This document shows, one piece after another, positions 32,989 to 42,400 of a stretch of 64,000 nucleotides of DNA. Below the pieces are notes generated by a model. That model was not told the origin of the DNA. It ran no database searches and saw only the letters and a list, made by a program, of their open reading frames with translations. Every line of letters starts with the position of its first letter. Position 1 is the first letter of the stretch. Source of the DNA: Clostridia bacterium (lineage in GTDB: Bacteria > Bacillota > Clostridia > Oscillospirales > CAG-382); contig JAFSNK010000003.1 of the NCBI GenBank assembly GCA_017447445.1, forward strand, positions 78,288 through 142,287, given 5' to 3'. A program made the translations under genes and the position numbers.

Positions 32989-35967
32989 ATGAAGAAACTG
33001 ACGAGAGCTTTTGCATTGTTTTTGCTTGCCCTAACGGTTTTTATGTGTATCTCCGTTCCCGCTTCTGCGCTTTCATGGGACGGAAGTTCGGAGGGCGGAG
33101 GCGGTCACGGTACGGATGCCGGTCCAAACGGATACGCCATCCGTTATGTGACGAATAAGAACCTGCTCGGCTACCGCTTCAGTTGTGTAGACCGATACGG
33201 GAACAACAAGGTCTCAAAGGTCATTGACGTGTTCCGAAGCACAGATGATGCGCCGTATGCCAACCAAGCCTGTGACTACGACTATAAGTTCACGACCAAG
33301 TATAACAAGAAGCAGCTCATCAACAATCAGAACTGCAACTACAGTACGAGCGTCAATTCGACCTGGTGCTATAAGCAGAGCGAGATGGGCTTCGCATCCT
33401 CGCTCCCGGAACCCGACGGGCTGGAGACATGGCAGAACAACACGACAAATCTCAACAAGGTGCTGTCAAAGCTCGGCATCGGCTCGATTGAAAACCTGAA
33501 CTACGGGGACAAAATCCTGATTGAACAGATCTACGACATCCGACTGGAAAGCGTGTATCATGCGCTGACCGTGACGGAGACAGCGATCTACGGCAAGCAC
33601 ATCCTCGGCGCATACAGCGACGGCGGATCGAGCAGTACCTCGGAGAGCTGGGGCTTTATCTCCAGCTATGTGAACAAACACTACCCCAATGCGCTCTTTA
33701 CGCCGGACGGACAGGGCTTGTGGACGGGTGCTTCCGCCTCAAGCTCTCGACTCATGTTCTATACCATCATCAACAGCGGCTACGGTGTCGGTATCGCCTA
33801 CACAGAGGAACACGAGGACTTCTCACCCGTGCTGTCCGTAAAGGAGTGCCGAGCGTACAAGGGGACAAAACCGACAAAGAACTTCCATTATGGAACGAGC
33901 ACCGGTAACGCTTGGGGAAACTGGACGTATGTGCAGGACTACCCGTGCTCCGGCGACAAGATCTTCTTCTCGGTGAACTTCCCGAAGGAGTCGCAGAACA
34001 TCGCGGTCTGGCAGTATGTGTGGATCGACGGCACGTTGGTAGATAACCGATACGGCTACTCGGATAATCTTGAATGGTTTGATGTGGCTGCATCTGTAAC
34101 GACCGTGCCTAACAACAAATCCTACTATACAGTGAAAGCGCGTGTGGACTGGATCGAGGATAACGGAACTGTCAAGAAATACGGGGCTGAAAAGACCTTC
34201 TATATCCCCGTCAAGCCGATCACGACCCGCGACAAGGTGACGGCGTACAATGAGCTCGGCAACGCACAGGCATATACGACCGGCTCTGCAACGACCGGCA
34301 AGCTGTACTTTGGGCAGAAGGTCACGTTCCAGTATCAATATGGAGCGACGACCGCATGGGATTCAAACAACAACGTCCGAGCTATCGCTTACTATTTTAA
34401 CAACTCAAACTGGAGCCATATCTACACGGGCAACAGCAGTGGTGAAGATGTGAGCGTGGACAACGTCGTTCTCAGTTCGACCAAAACCTACACGAAGAAC
34501 AGCAGCATCGGCTCATACGTCATACCGCTGACCGCGAACAACTACGCAAACTCGTATAAGCTGCGCTTCGATCTCAAGACCGCCTGGTCGAAAGACCCGT
34601 CGCATACCACGCAGAGCAGCACCTTCTATCTGCCCATCGTGAAATCCGACGTGGCGATCACGGATATGAAGCTCGTGGACAGCACAGGTCATTACGCCGA
34701 CCTTGAAAACCTGACCGTCGGCGAGACCTACACGATCCGGTATGCTTATAAGAACAACACCGACTGCACCGTGTTCGTCAAGGGCTACGGCCCCAATAAG
34801 AACCAGCTTCCCGGCGTGTATGCTATTGAACCGAACGGTACGATAGAGATCGACGGCGGCACACATGTTGCACCGGACGTTCGGGATTACACGATCTGGG
34901 GCGGCGTCTATCTCAGCACAGTTGAGAGAGGCAATACGGATTACGAGACAGACGGAACGAACAACGAAAAGCTGTTTAACTGCCATACGAACCCGCTGCT
35001 CGGTATCACTCCGATCATGCCAAACGCACTGTACCGTGAGAGTACACAGGTCATATCCACCTTCCGCGTATGGAATTACGCAGAGCGCAACGTACTCCCA
35101 AGCGACAACGTGACGGTCAAGATCAGAGTGTACAAACCCGGAGCGACATCTCCGTTCTATATTACGACCAAGACCGTAGTTATTCCGGCAATCGGCTCCA
35201 ACATTGTGTATTGCAAATGGACGGTCCCCTCCGGATTGGGCGGTAAATCGGTGCGCGTCGTGGCGGAGCTGTATGAAAAGGGCGAGTTCGTGGAGAGCGC
35301 AACGATCACACAAGCGACCACGCCATACACGATCTATACGACGCCGGATACGCAGTACGAGGAGAACGCACCGAGAGGCTTCACGATCCCGTTGGCAACC
35401 TCCATCACCTACAGCGGCGCATTGTGGAAAGAGTATGAGTATGACGGCGTTGGCGGTCTGCGGCTCAAAACCTATGAGGTCAAGATCACGAAGACCTCTC
35501 CGCAGACAATCACACCTGCAACCGGCGAGACGGCGTACAAGAAAAACGGCTATTGGTTCATGAAGTCCGGGTATGGGTTTGCCATCCAGTCGAGGATCAA
35601 TCTGAATCTCGTACATACGGCGATGGGGTCACTCACAAGTTCAACCACGGCGACATCATCCATGTACACGCTTCCGCAGTACGCCTATGTGCTCTACCCG
35701 GAGTACAGATATGTTTTCGGTGAAGGCACTACTTCGACGCTCATCAAAACAAACGGTGAGGCGTATTCCTACTTCGAACTGCGTCCATATCTCGATTACG
35801 GACGGGTCCACTTCACGCCGCTCTGGTATCCGAACGGAAACTATACCGTAAAGATTATCCAGACCGATTGCTGGACGCCTGCCGGTATGATCCAGCAGAT
35901 GATCGTTCCGACCGCAATCAAGATCGATGGCAATGCGTATGACGACTTCTACGCGGGACGGAGGTAG
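32989..35967 (+). CDS. Large secreted protein, candidate pilus tip adhesin
   Basis: 992 residues. The signal peptide is clear (MKKLTRAFALFLLALTVFMC, with cleavage near ASA-LS). The body is Tyr/Thr/Asn/Ser-rich beta-sandwich-like sequence, with several repeats of an immunoglobulin-like strand pattern ending in YIPVKP or YLPIVKS boundaries (for example AEKTFYIPVKPIT and SSTFYLPIVKSDVAITDM). The KSDVAITDMKLVDSTG part resembles CARDB domains. No LPXTG, membrane anchor or choline/SLH repeat is seen at the end. It directly follows the Tad-like assembly genes, so it may be carried at the pilus tip or act in donor-recipient contact; this is inference. Confidence 0.75.
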   Translation: MKKLTRAFALFLLALTVFMCISVPASALSWDGSSEGGGGHGTDAGPNGYAIRYVTNKNLLGYRFSCVDRYGNNKVSKVIDVFRSTDDAPYANQACDYDYKFTTKYNKKQLINNQNCNYSTSVNSTWCYKQSEMGFASSLPEPDGLETWQNNTTNLNKVLSKLGIGSIENLNYGDKILIEQIYDIRLESVYHALTVTETAIYGKHILGAYSDGGSSSTSESWGFISSYVNKHYPNALFTPDGQGLWTGASASSSRLMFYTIINSGYGVGIAYTEEHEDFSPVLSVKECRAYKGTKPTKNFHYGTSTGNAWGNWTYVQDYPCSGDKIFFSVNFPKESQNIAVWQYVWIDGTLVDNRYGYSDNLEWFDVAASVTTVPNNKSYYTVKARVDWIEDNGTVKKYGAEKTFYIPVKPITTRDKVTAYNELGNAQAYTTGSATTGKLYFGQKVTFQYQYGATTAWDSNNNVRAIAYYFNNSNWSHIYTGNSSGEDVSVDNVVLSSTKTYTKNSSIGSYVIPLTANNYANSYKLRFDLKTAWSKDPSHTTQSSTFYLPIVKSDVAITDMKLVDSTGHYADLENLTVGETYTIRYAYKNNTDCTVFVKGYGPNKNQLPGVYAIEPNGTIEIDGGTHVAPDVRDYTIWGGVYLSTVERGNTDYETDGTNNEKLFNCHTNPLLGITPIMPNALYRESTQVISTFRVWNYAERNVLPSDNVTVKIRVYKPGATSPFYITTKTVVIPAIGSNIVYCKWTVPSGLGGKSVRVVAELYEKGEFVESATITQATTPYTIYTTPDTQYEENAPRGFTIPLATSITYSGALWKEYEYDGVGGLRLKTYEVKITKTSPQTITPATGETAYKKNGYWFMKSGYGFAIQSRINLNLVHTAMGSLTSSTTATSSMYTLPQYAYVLYPEYRYVFGEGTTSTLIKTNGEAYSYFELRPYLDYGRVHFTPLWYPNGNYTVKIIQTDCWTPAGMIQQMIVPTAIKIDGNAYDDFYAGRR

Positions 35968-35969
35968 GA

Positions 35970-36053
35970 ATGAAGACGGCGATTACGATTATGCTTATCG
36001 GGTTCATTATCTTCGGCTTCATCTTTTTGAGGTCGAGGAAAAAGAAGAAATAA
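35970..36053 (+). CDS. 27-residue single-helix membrane microprotein
   Basis: ATG 35970, overlapping the region directly after the stop of the 992-residue gene, with GGAGGTAGGA upstream. The product is almost only a hydrophobic helix (ITIMLIGFIIFGFIFL) with a basic end RSRKKKK, which would place the C-terminus in the cytosol. A GC-rich hairpin follows. It may assist the pilus complex or be a short toxin-like peptide; no homologue is known to me. Confidence 0.5.
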   Translation: MKTAITIMLIGFIIFGFIFLRSRKKKK

Positions 36054-36060
36054 CGACAGC

Positions 36061-36084
36061 GGGCGGCATCGAGAGGTGCCGCCC
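36061..36084 (+). terminator. 8-bp GC-rich hairpin
   Basis: GGGCGGCA (36061-36068) pairs with TGCCGCCC (36077-36084). No T tail follows, so it is probably a partial terminator or a processing site ending the pilus module. Confidence 0.5.
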
Positions 36085-36102
36085 GAACCATTGGAGGAAG
36101 AA

Positions 36103-36726
36103 ATGGAAAAGGAAAAAAGAAAGATTGGCGATTATGAGGTGCTGACGAGCATCCGCATCGGCGAGTACGAGATCGCGCTGCTCCAGAACGAAGAAGCGCC
36201 GCGAGATGAGGTGTACCTGTGTGCTTTCATCGAAAGCAACGGGATGTTTGAACGCTGTACCGAGTGCATGGCCTCGGACAGTTTTACGGACATCGCCACA
36301 CTCTACGGCGAGCGTGTTTCAGAGAAAGCCGAGGAGGTTCAGAAACAGATCGAACAGGAAGCGAAGCTCGTCGGCGACGATACCATGCTAACAAAGAGCG
36401 ACTGTGTTCCGATTGACGAAAACAGCTTCTTGTCCGGCAAGGTCATCGTACTCAAGCCCGAAGTGTTAAGACCCGAATACCGCAGGCAGTCGCATCAGCT
36501 TCTGCTCTGCACGGGCGGCTTCGGCTCCTACCCGAAAGCGAGAGGACGTACCTGCTTCTGCGTCAATCTCCTTGACGGACGGGACACGAGCTGGTGGAGG
36601 CAGGACGTACTCGGCGTTTTGCCGGAGGATAAACTGCCGGCATGGGCAAAGGACGTGTATGAACAGAACAGGACAAAGATCATGGACAAGCAAATCGAAA
36701 AAGAAGTAAGAGAGGAGGCAAGATAA
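36103..36726 (+). CDS. Hypothetical element protein
   Basis: 207 residues from ATG 36103 with TTGGAGG upstream; the longer GTG-started frame (36076) begins in the hairpin. Two parts are visible: an N-terminal segment (IGDYEVLTSIRIGEYEIALL, then CTECMASDSFTDIATLYGER) and a C-terminal part with RQSHQLLLCTGGFGSYPKAR, then GRTCFCVNLLDG. The second part resembles small nucleic-acid-interacting domains met in Clostridia elements, but I cannot name it. Its end is charged and helical. Its stop touches the next gene. Confidence 0.7.
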   Translation: MEKEKRKIGDYEVLTSIRIGEYEIALLQNEEAPRDEVYLCAFIESNGMFERCTECMASDSFTDIATLYGERVSEKAEEVQKQIEQEAKLVGDDTMLTKSDCVPIDENSFLSGKVIVLKPEVLRPEYRRQSHQLLLCTGGFGSYPKARGRTCFCVNLLDGRDTSWWRQDVLGVLPEDKLPAWAKDVYEQNRTKIMDKQIEKEVREEAR

Positions 36727-37155
36727 GTGAAGAAAATGGAATTCATGCGGGGTGCCGCAAAGGTCATCTTTGAGTTTTACGCAAAGCTGTATGAAAAGGA
36801 AGAGGTCACTTCGATCAGCATCAAAACCAAGAAGCAGCAAGGGACTTATCAGGTCAGTATGGACGGCGGATTCTTCAAACTGTTCACCTACATGACCGGA
36901 ACGATTTCGTATTGCCACGGATCATCGTTTTTCAAGAGTCATTCCGATTATACCACCTATTATACCTACAATGAGAGCGACGACCATGAAGCGGTACTGA
37001 AGCAGTTCGCCGCCGACCTGAAAAAGCTCAAGGGTCTTTTGTCGGAGGTATGCTTCTTCTCATCGGACGACGGACAGCTTTCCGATCTCATCATCTTCGA
37101 GTACGGAAAGCCAGTCATGTTCAATCCGAAATATCGCGGTATGAGGGAGGAATGA
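36727..37155 (+). CDS. Hypothetical element protein
   Basis: 142 residues, GTG start with GAGGAGG upstream, immediately after the previous stop. No membrane segment or signal peptide. The sequence is mixed alpha/beta with aromatic clusters (GGFFKLFTYMTGTISYCHG, SDYTTYYTYNES). No family recognised. Genes on both sides are element-specific and tightly spaced, so they are probably one operon. Confidence 0.65.
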   Translation: MKKMEFMRGAAKVIFEFYAKLYEKEEVTSISIKTKKQQGTYQVSMDGGFFKLFTYMTGTISYCHGSSFFKSHSDYTTYYTYNESDDHEAVLKQFAADLKKLKGLLSEVCFFSSDDGQLSDLIIFEYGKPVMFNPKYRGMREE

Positions 37156-37158
37156 TCT

Positions 37159-38100
37159 ATGGACTTTGAAAAAAGAGCAATGACCGAAGCGGAGGATAAG
37201 TATTCCTTCAGCCAGAGTTCGCAGATCTGCGCACAAACCGGCTTGATCGGCTATCTCCGCGCAGATATGGACACCGACGGCAACGGGTTCTTCAGTTCGT
37301 GGAACGACTGGCGAAAGGACTTGAAAACGCAGGAGTTCAAAGACGAGTTCGATGCGGTCATCAATTCGCTCCGTGAGGAGGGCGACATTCTGCACAACCG
37401 TTCCGCGCTCGCCAAATACTGCTATTCCACGCCGCAGGCGAAGATGAAGACAGATCAGGATTATTACGGCGTCCGCGTCGATACCGAGAAGTACGCCTAT
37501 CTGCTTCGCCTGAACCCGAACAAGGGCGAGTATAACCTGTACTGCTACTGCTATCGCCGAGACTGGCTCGACAGCCACATAATTCTGGCGAAGCGCGGCA
37601 TCCGTTTCATCGACCTGCACTACAAGGAAAAGTTCAGAATCCGAGACGGTGATATGATCCGCATTACAACCTCCGACGGGGAGAGCTTTGACCGTATTTG
37701 CCGCTATGTGGACGACTATCACGTCGAGGTCGGACAGAATCTGTTCCACATCTGTGAGTTTGCCGAAAGGATGGAGGCAAACGGAAGCAAGGTCATTCCT
37801 CTTCGCTCGGATCTGCCCGAACAGTGCTACGCCGTTCACGGGGAAACAGGTGAGGTCATCATCGTCAAGAAAGGCGAAACGGGTTACTTCCCGACAGACG
37901 TCAAGACTTCGGGCAAAGAGAAAAGCCGGGAACTCGTCGATGAGTACAACAAGAAGCTTGGCGTCAGCAAGGCAAAAGCCGCAGCAATGTATTGGGGCTC
38001 GCTCTACGGTTTCGATACGCCGGGAGCCGACCCCGCGAGCTTCGATAGGGACGGGAACCTGCTGAAAAGAGAAAGAAAGGAACGGGAGTACGAGCGATGA
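37159..38100 (+). CDS. Hypothetical element protein
   Basis: 313 residues, ATG after GAGGGAGGAATG. The middle has YAYLLRLNPNKGEYNLYCYC, and the C-terminal third reads SDLPEQCYAVHGETGEVIIV, followed by ELVDEYNKKLGVSKAKAAAM and WGSLYGFDTPGADP. The last part is a pattern I associate with large-polyvalent-protein-associated domains of conjugative elements, without a sure name. It overlaps the zinc-ribbon gene by 4 bases. No catalytic motif is seen. Confidence 0.65.
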   Translation: MDFEKRAMTEAEDKYSFSQSSQICAQTGLIGYLRADMDTDGNGFFSSWNDWRKDLKTQEFKDEFDAVINSLREEGDILHNRSALAKYCYSTPQAKMKTDQDYYGVRVDTEKYAYLLRLNPNKGEYNLYCYCYRRDWLDSHIILAKRGIRFIDLHYKEKFRIRDGDMIRITTSDGESFDRICRYVDDYHVEVGQNLFHICEFAERMEANGSKVIPLRSDLPEQCYAVHGETGEVIIVKKGETGYFPTDVKTSGKEKSRELVDEYNKKLGVSKAKAAAMYWGSLYGFDTPGADPASFDRDGNLLKRERKEREYER

Positions 38101-38306
38101 TGGACACCTGTGTATGCTGCGGCGAATATGTACCGGAGGGCAGGATGGTCTGCCCTCTTTGCGTAGCCAAGTATATGGAGAAGGAGGAAAAACCAAGTGG
38201 AGAAAACGGATCATCTGATCTGGTCAAATTACAATCTGGATTACGACGACTGGAAGGACGACCTCGAAGCCGAGCACCCCGATTTATCGGAAAGAGAACG
38301 CATTGA
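38097..38306 (+). CDS. Small zinc-ribbon protein
   Basis: 69 residues from ATG 38097. A four-cysteine ribbon is visible in DTCVCCGEYVPEGRMVCPLC, followed by a charged tail. The first ~35 residues are the recognisable part. The tail runs in a different frame through the start of the next gene for 110 bases and looks less constrained. Similar short ribbons are common in Firmicutes mobile elements. Its function is unknown; nucleic-acid binding is possible. Confidence 0.6.
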   Translation: MMDTCVCCGEYVPEGRMVCPLCVAKYMEKEEKPSGENGSSDLVKLQSGLRRLEGRPRSRAPRFIGKRTH

Positions 38307-38742
38307 CCTCATGTATCAGATCAACAGCGATTATCTCGACGACGAGCGCGTCAATCTCAATATCCCGCTTTCACGCCCGATCCTCGTGATTGCAGACTTG
38401 GGACTTTGGTACGGTCGAAGGCAAGGCTACAAGGAAATCGAAAGCGGGAACATCCGTGACTGTCTCTACGATGATAACGATTACGTCACATGGTTCGTGG
38501 ACAAAAACGGCGACCTTCGCTGCGACTCGATCCATCACGACGGCACGAATCATTACCTTTACCGTACTTACAAGGATGGCGTGAGCGAGGAGCAGATAGA
38601 AAACCTCAAATGGAAGCTTTACAACGGACAGGCGACACACAAAGACATCACCCGTATCACCCGCCGCCTCGGTGACGAGATCGGCAAGGTCTACGGTTGG
38701 GAGTTCCCACAAAGACAGCCAAGAGAGGTGGTGGCAAGATGA
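38197..38742 (+). CDS. Hypothetical element protein
   Basis: 181 residues, GTG start with GAAGGAGG upstream. Acidic, with a WSNYNLDYDDWKDDLEAE N-terminus and a central VIADLGLWYGRRQGYKEIES segment. The latter resembles, from memory, an uncharacterised domain of ICE proteins that begins with I-A-D-L-G-L-W-x-G-R. It overlaps the zinc-ribbon frame for 110 bases and the next start by 4. No enzyme motif identified. Confidence 0.7.
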   Translation: MEKTDHLIWSNYNLDYDDWKDDLEAEHPDLSERERIDLMYQINSDYLDDERVNLNIPLSRPILVIADLGLWYGRRQGYKEIESGNIRDCLYDDNDYVTWFVDKNGDLRCDSIHHDGTNHYLYRTYKDGVSEEQIENLKWKLYNGQATHKDITRITRRLGDEIGKVYGWEFPQRQPREVVAR

Positions 38743-39104
38743 GCAGAGGTGTGGATATACGAACGGAGGAGTTCGAGGACGTGACGGTCTTCGACAGACC
38801 GATGCTGTTTACCTGCCTTCGCTGCGACCGCAGTACGCTTCCGAAAGGGATGTTCCTGTATGAAGTGCGGCACGACGACGATCAGCAGGGGATTCCCTGT
38901 GAGATCGCCGACCACATCCTCGTCAATCATTGGGGAACGCTCATCACAAATAAGCCAATCGCATTGAACAGCGGACAGATCGGAGAAAGACCGTACCGCC
39001 TGATCAACGAGGAAACCGACTGGAATTATGAAGGCACAACAACGACCCTGACGGAGTACATGCAAAGGTGTCCTCCGCAGAGAGAAAGAGAATATGTGAG
39101 GTGA
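38739..39104 (+). CDS. LPD28-domain protein
   Basis: 121 residues from ATG 38739, which overlaps the previous stop and has GAGAGGTGG upstream. The segment LYEVRHDDDQQGIPCEIADH, then ILVNHWGTLITNKPI and WNYEGT, matches my memory of the large-polyvalent-protein-associated domain 28. This domain is found both alone and within giant proteins of conjugative elements. Role unknown, possibly accessory to the methylase-helicase encoded downstream. Confidence 0.75.
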   Translation: MSRGVDIRTEEFEDVTVFDRPMLFTCLRCDRSTLPKGMFLYEVRHDDDQQGIPCEIADHILVNHWGTLITNKPIALNSGQIGERPYRLINEETDWNYEGTTTTLTEYMQRCPPQREREYVR

Positions 39105-39111
39105 AACCGAA

Positions 39112-39429
39112 ATGAACAAAAAACAAGAGATTTGCGAATATCTCAGTAAGTTCCACCGGGGCAAGGAAAAGGCTGTGTTCAGCCGTGAGCTTCAGCACAT
39201 TTTCCGCCTCGACGGAAGAAACATCCGGCGCAACGTGGCTAAGCTCCGGCAGGAGGGGTATCCGATTTGCAGTGATGAGAATGGCTACTACTATGCCGAA
39301 TCACAGACCGAGATCAATCATACGGTCGGCAGGCTCAACTGCCTCGTTACCGCCGTATCCAATGCCCGGACGGGACTGCTCTACGCAACAGCCAACCGTC
39401 CTATGGAGATCACAATCAAGCTGGGCTGA
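39112..39429 (+). CDS. Winged-helix DNA-binding protein
   Basis: 105 residues. The first ~60 form a helix-turn-helix of the HTH_11 type: KKQEICEYLSKFHRGKEKAV, then FRLDGRNIRRNVAKLRQEGY, with a short wing (PICSDENGYYYAES). The last 40 residues are hydrophilic. It may regulate the adjoining operon or assist replication/transfer complexes. The gene lies 15 bases before the giant helicase gene. Confidence 0.7.
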   Translation: MNKKQEICEYLSKFHRGKEKAVFSRELQHIFRLDGRNIRRNVAKLRQEGYPICSDENGYYYAESQTEINHTVGRLNCLVTAVSNARTGLLYATANRPMEITIKLG

Positions 39430-39444
39430 AAGGAGGAATGAGAA

Positions 39445-42400
39445 ATGCCGAGTAAGTACAGTCTGACATTGGAGCTGTCCTCCTACACGGCAAGAGAGAT
39501 AGCAAAGAAGCCGCAGACCTATATGGCGTTTTTGAGGACTGCGGCGAACAACTACAAATACAGCTTTGCGGATCAGATCCTCATCTTCGCACAGAAGCCG
39601 GATGCGACCGCATGTGCCGAGATCGAAATGTGGAATCGGCTCGGAAGATGGGTGAACAAGGGAACGAAAGGGATCACCCTTCTCGTTGACCGGGATATTC
39701 CCTACAAGCTGCGCCACGTCTTCGATCTCTCCGACACCAACAGCCGATACGGATATGAAGTGCGGCTTTGGAGGATGGAGGATCGGTACAGAGATCAGGT
39801 CGTCGAGAACCTTGAAAACAGCTTCGGCGAGATCGAGGACAAAAGCTCCTTTGAACAGGCGGTCATCGGGATCGCCGAGCAGATCGTCCAGGACAACTAT
39901 ACCGACTATCTGGAGCAGCTCCGGGACGTCTGCGCCGACAGCTTCCTTGAAGAGCTTGACGAGGACAATCTGAGAAAAGAGTTCCGTGACATGCTGACCG
40001 ACAGCGTGGCGTTTCAGGTCCTGACCCGCTGCGGGTATGACGCGGCAGAGGTGTTTGACCGTGAGAGCTTTACGGCAATCTGCGACTTCAATACGCCCAA
40101 GACGCTCTCGGTCATCGGAAACGCATCGAGCGATATTTCCGAAATGGTGCTTCGGGAGATCGAGGCGACCGTCCGCAGCGCCGCCCGGGAGGAGCAGAAA
40201 AATCGCACATTTGCGGAAAACGAGAAAACCGACAATAATATTAGTGGAAATAAAGAAATCGAAAGGAGCGATGAACATGGAACTGACCTACAGACAGGAG
40301 GGCGATTACCTTCTTCCGAACCTCGAAGCGCCGGAGAGCCCGAAGATCGGGAAGTATGGAATGCTGCGGCATCGGTTTCTCAGAGAGAACCGGAAAGCGG
40401 TCCTCAACGGGATGCAGATGTCGGGCGAGCTGAACCGGCATCTGGAACAGATCGACCGGGAGGCGACGGAGATGGTGGAGCGCCTGACCAAGCAGATGGC
40501 CAAGGAGCAGGGCGTGAACGAGCAGATGAAAGCGACCGATCAGATGAAGTGGGTCGGGATGATGAACTCCCTGAAAGCATCGGCGGAGGAGATCGTTCTG
40601 AAGGAACTCATCTACAGCTAAGCGGTCACGACTTCAACGCCCGGAGCGAGATAGATTACTATTACGCGCCGGACGCGAAGAACGAGCTGCTGCGCAACTG
40701 CCTCGCATTAAAAGATCACAGAAAAGAGATCGCCGCGTTTTTTGAGGTCGAGACCGACCGAAGAAAGCGCGGTGATTTCATTAAGACCTTTTTTGACAAC
40801 ACCTACGTCGAACACATCCTCGAAAACGGCGAGCGTGTGGGCTACCGAGCCTACGACGACCTGCTGACGATCTGGCACGGCAGCTACCTTTCCCGCGACA
40901 AGGAGGACTTCCTGCCGTGGTGGAGAGTTGCATCCGCCATCGAGGGACAGATCCTGCTCGATACCTGGCTGGCTCCAGATGAAAAGGAGCTGATCTCGGT
41001 TGACGGGCAGATCGCGTTTATCGACAGCATTGCCGCACAAAAGAAAAACGAGTTTGCCATCCCACAGGCGGCTATCGACTATGTTCTCACGCGAGGAAGC
41101 GGCGTCAGCCAGGGCAAGATGCGCATTTATGAACAGTTCAGGAAGCAGGAACCGGCTGACAAGAACATTGTATTTCTGAAGAACGAGTACGGGATCGGAG
41201 GCTACTCCGACCCGATTCCCGAAAGCGGTTATTGGGAGGATCACGACGGAAAAGGAATACAGCTTCGCAAAGGCGAAGCAAAGGTTCTGCTTCCATGGAG
41301 CAAGGTCGCCAAGCGCATCGGTGAGCTGATCGCCGCCGACCATTATCTGAACCGTGCGGAAAAAGAAGCCTACCCCGCTTTCTTAAAAGAAGCGGAAGAC
41401 AGGAAAAAACGAGCAGAAATCGCCGACCGCTTCAATTCCGTCGTGGAGGACTTCAATGACTTTGAACGCCAGCTTCACAATGAAGACGCTGTGATCGGTG
41501 GACACGAGGCGCAGTATTATTCCTCGGAGTTCCGGATGGGCAATCGGGTCATCAAAGGTTACAGTCGAAATCCCGACGAGTACGTCCTGCCCAATATGCG
41601 AAAGGCGATGGAGCGTATCATCGCGGAAAACACCCATCTGACCGAGAGAGCACAGGCTGTGCTTGCGGAGCTTGACAGCGACGTTTGCAAGCCCTTTGAG
41701 CTGACCGAAACGGAAAAGAACCCGCCGCCCGAACCGAAGAAGAAATACCGGCTCTCGCTCGGGGATACCGTGTACATCGGGTCAAAGGAATACGAGATTT
41801 TGTCTTTGAACGACCCTGTATCTCTGTTTGACCCCAAGTTCCCGATCATTACGGAGGAAATGCCGAAAGCGGAGTTTATGGCGAAAGTCGCCGAGAACCC
41901 GCTGAACGACAACCACCTTGAGATCGTGGAAGAACTGCAGGAAAGCAAAACCGATACGCCGTTAAACGAGTACCGCATCTTTGTCGATACCGATGAAGAA
42001 ACGGTCAGATGGATGCGATACTACAATGACCCGGATCGCGGACCGCAGTACATTACTTCGATTGATACGTTTGAGCAAATCCACGAAGCTGCGGAAGACG
42101 CCTCGTTTGAAACGGATGAGGGGGTTCAATCGTTCATAAATGAAATCTCCGAAATGGCTGATGAAGAAATTGCAGACAATCATACGCCGTTCTTCAAAGA
42201 GGCAGAGCTTGATTTTGAAAGCGATCCCGATTATATCGGGCTGACAAAAGAAAGCCTCCAAAAGATTTGTGACAGAGTTGACTCTTTCCTTACAGACAGG
42301 CAAGCCGAAAAAGACCTCAATGCGCACGAAGCCGAATACGGTGCAGACGGAACAAGAGCGTTCCGTGAACCCGAAAAACTACCCGTATATGACCGAACGA

